Of a DNA stretch of 64,000 bases, positions 60,816 to 64,000 are shown one piece after another. Source of the DNA: Peribacillus sp044761985 (GTDB lineage: Bacteria; Bacillota; Bacilli; Bacillales; DSM-1321); contig NZ_JBIWDK010000007.1 of NCBI RefSeq assembly GCF_044761985.1, positions 62,001 through 126,000 of the forward strand. The letters run 5' to 3'. The translations under genes and the position numbers were made by a program. Under the pieces are notes generated by a model. It worked only from the letters and a program-made list of their open reading frames with translations. It ran no database searches and was not told where the DNA came from. The first letter of the stretch is position 1. Each line of letters begins with the position of its first letter.

Positions 60816-61241
60816 GTGGGGATCAGAAGAGCAAATATACAAGATTGGAAGGCAATATCGGATTTGCTAGGCCAGTTGGATTATTTAAATACCGAGACCT
60901 TCATTAAAGATAAAATAGAAAGGCTTACCATACATCCTGATGAGGAATTACTGGTTTATGAGGATAATGAAAGAGTCATTGCTTTTATTTCCATGCATTA
61001 TATACCCCAAATAGCGTTAATAGGGGATTTTGCTAGAATCAGTTATTTTGCAGTAGATTCAACAAATAGGGGTAAGGGAATTGGACAAGAGATTGAAGAG
61101 TTTTGTACTGAGTTAGCTAAGAAGCGAAACTGTGACAGACTTGAGGTTCATTGTCATTCAAGAAGAATCGATGCACATCGATTTTATTCCCGCCAAGGCT
61201 ATTCTGAATCACCAAAATACTTTATTAAGATGATAAAGTAA
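60816..61241 (+). CDS. GNAT-family N-acetyltransferase
   Basis: A 141-aa acetyltransferase: MGIRRANIQDWKAISDLLGQ start, strand RISYFAVDSTNRGKGIGQEI with the acetyl-CoA loop near residue 85, and LEVHCHSRRIDAHRFYSRQG near 115. GTG 60816 follows GGGAGTGA. The family is common in Bacillus; substrate unknown. It ends at a terminator. Confidence 0.82.
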   Translation: MGIRRANIQDWKAISDLLGQLDYLNTETFIKDKIERLTIHPDEELLVYEDNERVIAFISMHYIPQIALIGDFARISYFAVDSTNRGKGIGQEIEEFCTELAKKRNCDRLEVHCHSRRIDAHRFYSRQGYSESPKYFIKMIK

Positions 61242-61285
61242 TTCTTTTTTTTCTTCAAACTTCTAAGGGGGCTTTACTCCAAAAT

Positions 61286-61313
61286 AGAGAGTTGCTTTCG
61301 CATCTCTTTTTTC
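61286..61313 (+). terminator. Terminator after GNAT gene
   Basis: AGAGAGTTGC-TTTC-GCATCTCT with TTTTTT; a sequence relative of 60713. Confidence 0.75.
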
Positions 61314-61429
61314 TTGTAGAACCTAGATTTTTCAACTTCTAAACAAGACATTTTCATGTTATATTCATACATATATTTCCACTATAGAAATGCAAACACC
61401 CCTCTCTTCCTTATTAGATTTCTTAGTAT

Positions 61430-61548
61430 TTGACATTGATATAAATCCAAAGTGAAATGAAGTAGATCTAACCGGTTGCAAAGGAGTGAAACGCATGTAA
61501 ATACCTCTTTATTCTCTTAGAAAAATGAATAAAGAGGGGTTGTTTGCA
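61430..61548 (+). promoter_or_regulatory. Start-stop leader and SD-masking hairpin before MFS gene
   Basis: TTGACA (61430), 17 bp, TGAAAT forms a promoter. AAAGGAGTGA (61480-61489) then precedes ATGTAA (61495-61500), a start codon followed at once by stop. Next, CCTCTTTATTC (61504-61514) pairs perfectly with GAATAAAGAGG (61527-61537), which contains the ribosome site of the MFS gene. A ribosome held at the start-stop would cover the left arm and free the site: classic translational-attenuation geometry of antibiotic-inducible genes. Confidence 0.7.
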
Positions 61549-62778
61549 TTGAAGAATAAATCATTTACTGTGTTGGTGGCAGGACAATCGTTAGCGAATG
61601 CTGGGGATGTTTTTTATATTGTTGCGCTGATAACAAGTGTTTAAGCTGTCACCCATTCGTTATTTTATGTTTCGTTGGTTCCTGTCATAAATATGCTTGG
61701 TGGGTTTGTAGGAGGTTTATTTGCACCACTGCTCATCGATCGATACCCGTTGAAAAAGCTTTTATTTCATTCCCAGTTCGTTAAAACATGTTTCTTACTT
61801 GTGCTAACCCTATATGTATCATCGCTTTTCTCGAAAGACTCAATGGAAGCGGTATATATCCTTATTTTCTTCATCATGTTTTTGGATGGGTTCGCTAATC
61901 CAGCGAGTAGTGCCTTGATCCCTCAGCTTGTTCCGGAAGAGTCCTTATTAAAAGCAAATAGCCTCATGTCTTCTATCCAGACATTCATTCAGATGGGAGG
62001 ATGGGCTGCAGGTGGCATTTTGGCGGCACTTTTGCAGGCTCACGGGCTGTTATTGTTAACGTGCTGTTTGTATGGGCTATCCACTTGCTTGCTGGCATTC
62101 GTAAGAGTCAAGGAACAACAACAATCTGAACGTGAAGGGAAGGAAAGCAAAAGGGATTCCCTGTTTGAAGGGTGGAGGTTGATCGCAGGAGATAAGAGGC
62201 TGCGTGCTCTACACTTCACTCTGTTTTTTGGTTCGATCGCTAGCCCGGTCTGGGTATCCTCGATCCTTTATCCGTTTATAGATAAACGCCTGGGAGTAGG
62301 AACGGAGTGGTGGGGCTATATCAACGCCTCTTTATTATTAGGATTATTTCTGGCGGGCATACTTGCATATAGACGGTCCGCCTTCATTCATAAGAATATC
62401 CAGAAGGTGCTGTTGGGTGGAGGGTTCATGGTCTTTCTGCTGACCCTTTTATTTGGAGTGAATGTGAATCCCTTCCTTGCCCTTTTGTTCATTGGTTCTT
62501 ATGGTCTATTCGAAGAACTACGGATGATTTCCATTCATACGATCATCCAAAGTGTAGTCAAGGAAAGGCTTTTGGCTAAGGTATATGCCGTCCAAAGTTC
62601 TCTCATCATGCTAACTTTTGCGATATCCACTCTCGTGATGGGCATGCTGGGCCAGCGATACAGCATCGTCGTTGTATTTATGGTCGCTTCGGTTTGCTTA
62701 GGTCTTTCGTTCATTTATCTTTTGACCTGTAGAAAGCAAGTAACGCTCCCTATCGATGGACCTAGCTTTGAAGAATAA
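61549..62778 (+). pseudogene. MFS efflux transporter with in-frame stop
   Basis: TTG 61549 starts MKNKSFTVLVAGQSLANAGD, VFYIVALITSV, then TAA at 61642-61644. The same frame continues AVTHSLFYVSLVPVINMLGG for the rest of a DHA3/macrolide-efflux type MFS protein (409 codons in all). Only one base is needed to restore a sense codon (probably Tyr). An internal start at 61675 would lack the first helix. Recent inactivation or a sequencing error is likely, as the remainder is intact. Its leader carries a start-stop attenuator. Confidence 0.85.
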
Positions 62779-62795
62779 TGATGCTTGATTGATGA

Positions 62796-62825
62796 AAAGC
62801 CAACTTAGTTCCGTTGGCTTTTTTT
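62796..62825 (+). terminator. Terminator after MFS pseudogene
   Basis: AAAGCCAAC and GTTGGCTTT stem with a T run. Confidence 0.85.
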
Positions 62826-62879
62826 CGTAAAATGTCATCCAACTTTACATAGGGTGGAGGGGTATGATATGGTTTTGAT

Positions 62880-62898
62880 ATAGGGTATAGGGGTATAT
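62880..62898 (+). promoter_or_regulatory. CsoR-like half sites before csoR
   Basis: ATAGGGTATAGGGGTATAT contains two direct GGGTAT elements, the half site seen in the palindrome at 63541; possible autoregulation. Confidence 0.4.
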
Positions 62899-62915
62899 GA
62901 GTGAGGGGGCGACAA

Positions 62916-63257
62916 ATGGAATTCGACCTAAATAAAGAAACAGCAGATCAAGATACTTGTTGTTCAAGTACAAATGAACGGAAAAGCCATCATACCGAGG
63001 CAACAAAGAAAAATCTTGTTACAAGACTGAATCGGGTGGAAGGCCAAATTCGCGGCATAAAAGGGTTAATCGAAAAAGACACATACTGTGACGACGTGAT
63101 TACTCAGATAGCTGCTGCGCAATCCGCCTTAAATGGTGTGGCCAAGCTGCTTCTTGAAACGCATATGAAAGAATGTGTGGTAGATCGTATTCAAGAAGGG
63201 GACTTGGAAGTACTCGATGAAGTCCTTGTGACGATCCAAAGACTAATGAAAAAATAA
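62916..63257 (+). CDS. csoR: Copper-sensing repressor CsoR
   Basis: A 113-aa all-helical CsoR/RcnR repressor. The Cu(I) ligands are visible: Cys in KDTYCDDVITQIAAAQSAL and His-x3-Cys in LLETHMKECVVDRI. RLNRVEGQIRGIKGLIE is the family signature. ATG 62916 follows GAGGGGG; the GTG five codons upstream belongs to that site. The N-terminus carries CCSS (residues 15-18), outside the core. It controls copZ and copA downstream; copper binding releases it from the operator at 63541. Confidence 0.92.
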   Translation: MEFDLNKETADQDTCCSSTNERKSHHTEATKKNLVTRLNRVEGQIRGIKGLIEKDTYCDDVITQIAAAQSALNGVAKLLLETHMKECVVDRIQEGDLEVLDEVLVTIQRLMKK

Positions 63258-63269
63258 GGAGTAGATACT

Positions 63270-63476
63270 ATGGAAAATGTAACCTTACAAGTAAGCGGGA
63301 TGTCTTGCGGACATTGTGTAAAAGCAGTGGAAGGTAGTGTAGGCAAATTAGAAGGTGTCGATCAAGTAAAAGTTCAGCTAGAAGCTGGTCAAGTTACTGT
63401 TTCGTATGATAAGGAAAAGGTAACCCTAGATACCATCAAAGAAACCATTGATGATCAAGGCTACGAAGTAGAATGA
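63270..63476 (+). CDS. copZ: Copper chaperone CopZ
   Basis: A 68-aa heavy-metal-associated domain protein, metal site MSCGHC at residues 11-16, with HMA-type VTVSYDKEKV and late DDQGYEVE. It carries Cu(I) to CopA. It begins 12 bp after csoR, with AAGGAG as ribosome site. Confidence 0.93.
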   Translation: MENVTLQVSGMSCGHCVKAVEGSVGKLEGVDQVKVQLEAGQVTVSYDKEKVTLDTIKETIDDQGYEVE

Positions 63477-63540
63477 ATTTTGGGTACCATAATGAAAAGA
63501 TGAAGAGTGCCGCCCTGGTACTCTAATTCTTTCGAAAGAA

Positions 63541-63559
63541 TATACCCCTATTGGGTATA
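63541..63559. promoter_or_regulatory. CsoR operator before copA
   Basis: TATACCC-CTATT-GGGTATA, perfect 7-bp arms, matches the G-tract palindrome type bound by CsoR. It lies about 15 bp before the copA start. Confidence 0.75.
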
Positions 63560-63574
63560 GTGGAGGTGAATGAG

Positions 63575-64000
63575 ATGGCAACCGCATCTAAGGATAAAGC
63601 AGCAGCGAAAGAATCAAATCTTCAAATTTCAGGGATGACGTGTGCAGCGTGTGCGAACCGCATTGAAAAAGGGTTGAATAAAATGGACGGGGTCGAGCAA
63701 GCCTCCGTCAATTTAGCACTTGAAAAGTCCACGATTACATACGATCCTTCCAAACTGAGTGAAGAAGATTTTGAAAAGAAAATTGAAGCGCTTGGGTATG
63801 GTGTCGTGAAGCAAAAAAAGGAATTCGCCATCACGGGCATGACGTGTGCAGCGTGTGCGACGCGGATTGAAAAGGGCCTAAATAAAATGGATGGTGTATC
63901 ATTTGCCAACGTCAACTTAGCGCTTGAAAAAACGACGGTAGAATTCAATCCATCTGAAGTTACGATTGCGGACATCATTGCAAAGGTAGAAAAGCTTGGG
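63575..64000 (+). CDS. copA: Copper-exporting P-type ATPase CopA, 5' part
   Basis: The first 142 codons are present and the frame is open at the window edge. Two N-terminal heavy-metal domains are visible, each with GMTCAACA (near residues 20 and 89) and matching RIEKGLNKMDGV segments. B. subtilis CopA also has two such domains. GGAGGTGA precedes ATG 63575. The transmembrane and ATPase parts lie outside the window. Confidence 0.9.
   Translation, partial: MATASKDKAAAKESNLQISGMTCAACANRIEKGLNKMDGVEQASVNLALEKSTITYDPSKLSEEDFEKKIEALGYGVVKQKKEFAITGMTCAACATRIEKGLNKMDGVSFANVNLALEKTTVEFNPSEVTIADIIAKVEKLG

Noticed and set aside
1..64000. CRISPR arrays, tRNA, rRNA or intact prophage
   Set aside because: No regularly spaced repeats, no tRNA-like or rRNA stretches and no phage structural genes were seen; only an integrase stub.

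Overview
The window reads as chromosome of a low-G+C Gram-positive bacterium of the family Bacillaceae (Bacillus or a close relative). The reasons are strong AGGAGG-type ribosome sites, frequent TTG/GTG starts, cre and CsoR operators, a LicT/SacT-type antiterminator, a UPF0715 membrane protein, a GntP permease and a csoR-copZ-copA locus. I saw no rRNA, tRNA, CRISPR array or intact prophage.

Region 1 (1-22.8 kb) is a DNA-defence island. A leftward operon dndB-C-D-E-A (phosphorothioate DNA modification; dndA runs off the left edge) is divergent from dptF-G-H, the cognate restriction genes. DptF carries an extra N-terminal DUF4145/HEPN-like domain. Beyond dptH, convergent and sharing its terminator, lies a second dndD-dndE-like pair headed by a 61-codon gene. 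This pair has no dndC of its own, and a 14-bp-arm inverted repeat sits over its promoter. An orphan 84-codon gene follows, then an McrB/McrC-like restriction pair whose mcrB changes base composition part-way through the gene.

Region 2 (22.9-31.9 kb) is mostly metabolic. It holds a UPF0715 membrane protein and a DUF985 cupin, then a sugar-acid locus: GntP permease, YjhG-type aldonate dehydratase, IclR regulator, FAH-family dehydratase and semialdehyde dehydrogenase. Together these form a Weimberg-type pentonate-to-2-oxoglutarate route. Three copies of a 19-bp palindrome mark the probable IclR operators, and a cre site lies upstream of gntP.

Region 3 (32-50 kb) is accessory and decayed. It has lipoproteins, tiny membrane proteins, GNAT acetyltransferases, a methyltransferase, two partial IS1595-type transposases, an integrase stub, a truncated yozG-like regulator, and at least ten copies of a dispersed hairpin repeat. 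Embedded in it are an SDR/AraC pair, a TetR-controlled SDR/aldo-keto reductase unit with paired operators, and an ECF sigma/PadR/FtsW-like operon with a probable autoregulated promoter.

Region 4 (50-64 kb) holds an M28 aminopeptidase, a frameshifted cysteine hydrolase, and a PTS operon (EIIA, antiterminator, EIICB) preceded by an RNA antiterminator overlapping a terminator. The most novel-looking locus follows: a compact peptide cluster of a 29-residue Cys-x-Cys precursor, a radical SAM/SPASM maturase with a PqqD-like N-terminus, an LpxL-like acyltransferase homologue and an MFS exporter. Next come a tiny membrane protein, a lipoprotein and an acetyltransferase. An MFS gene killed by a stop codon still carries an ATG-TAA start-stop leader and a hairpin that hides its ribosome site. 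The window ends with the copper operon csoR, copZ and copA (cut by the right edge).
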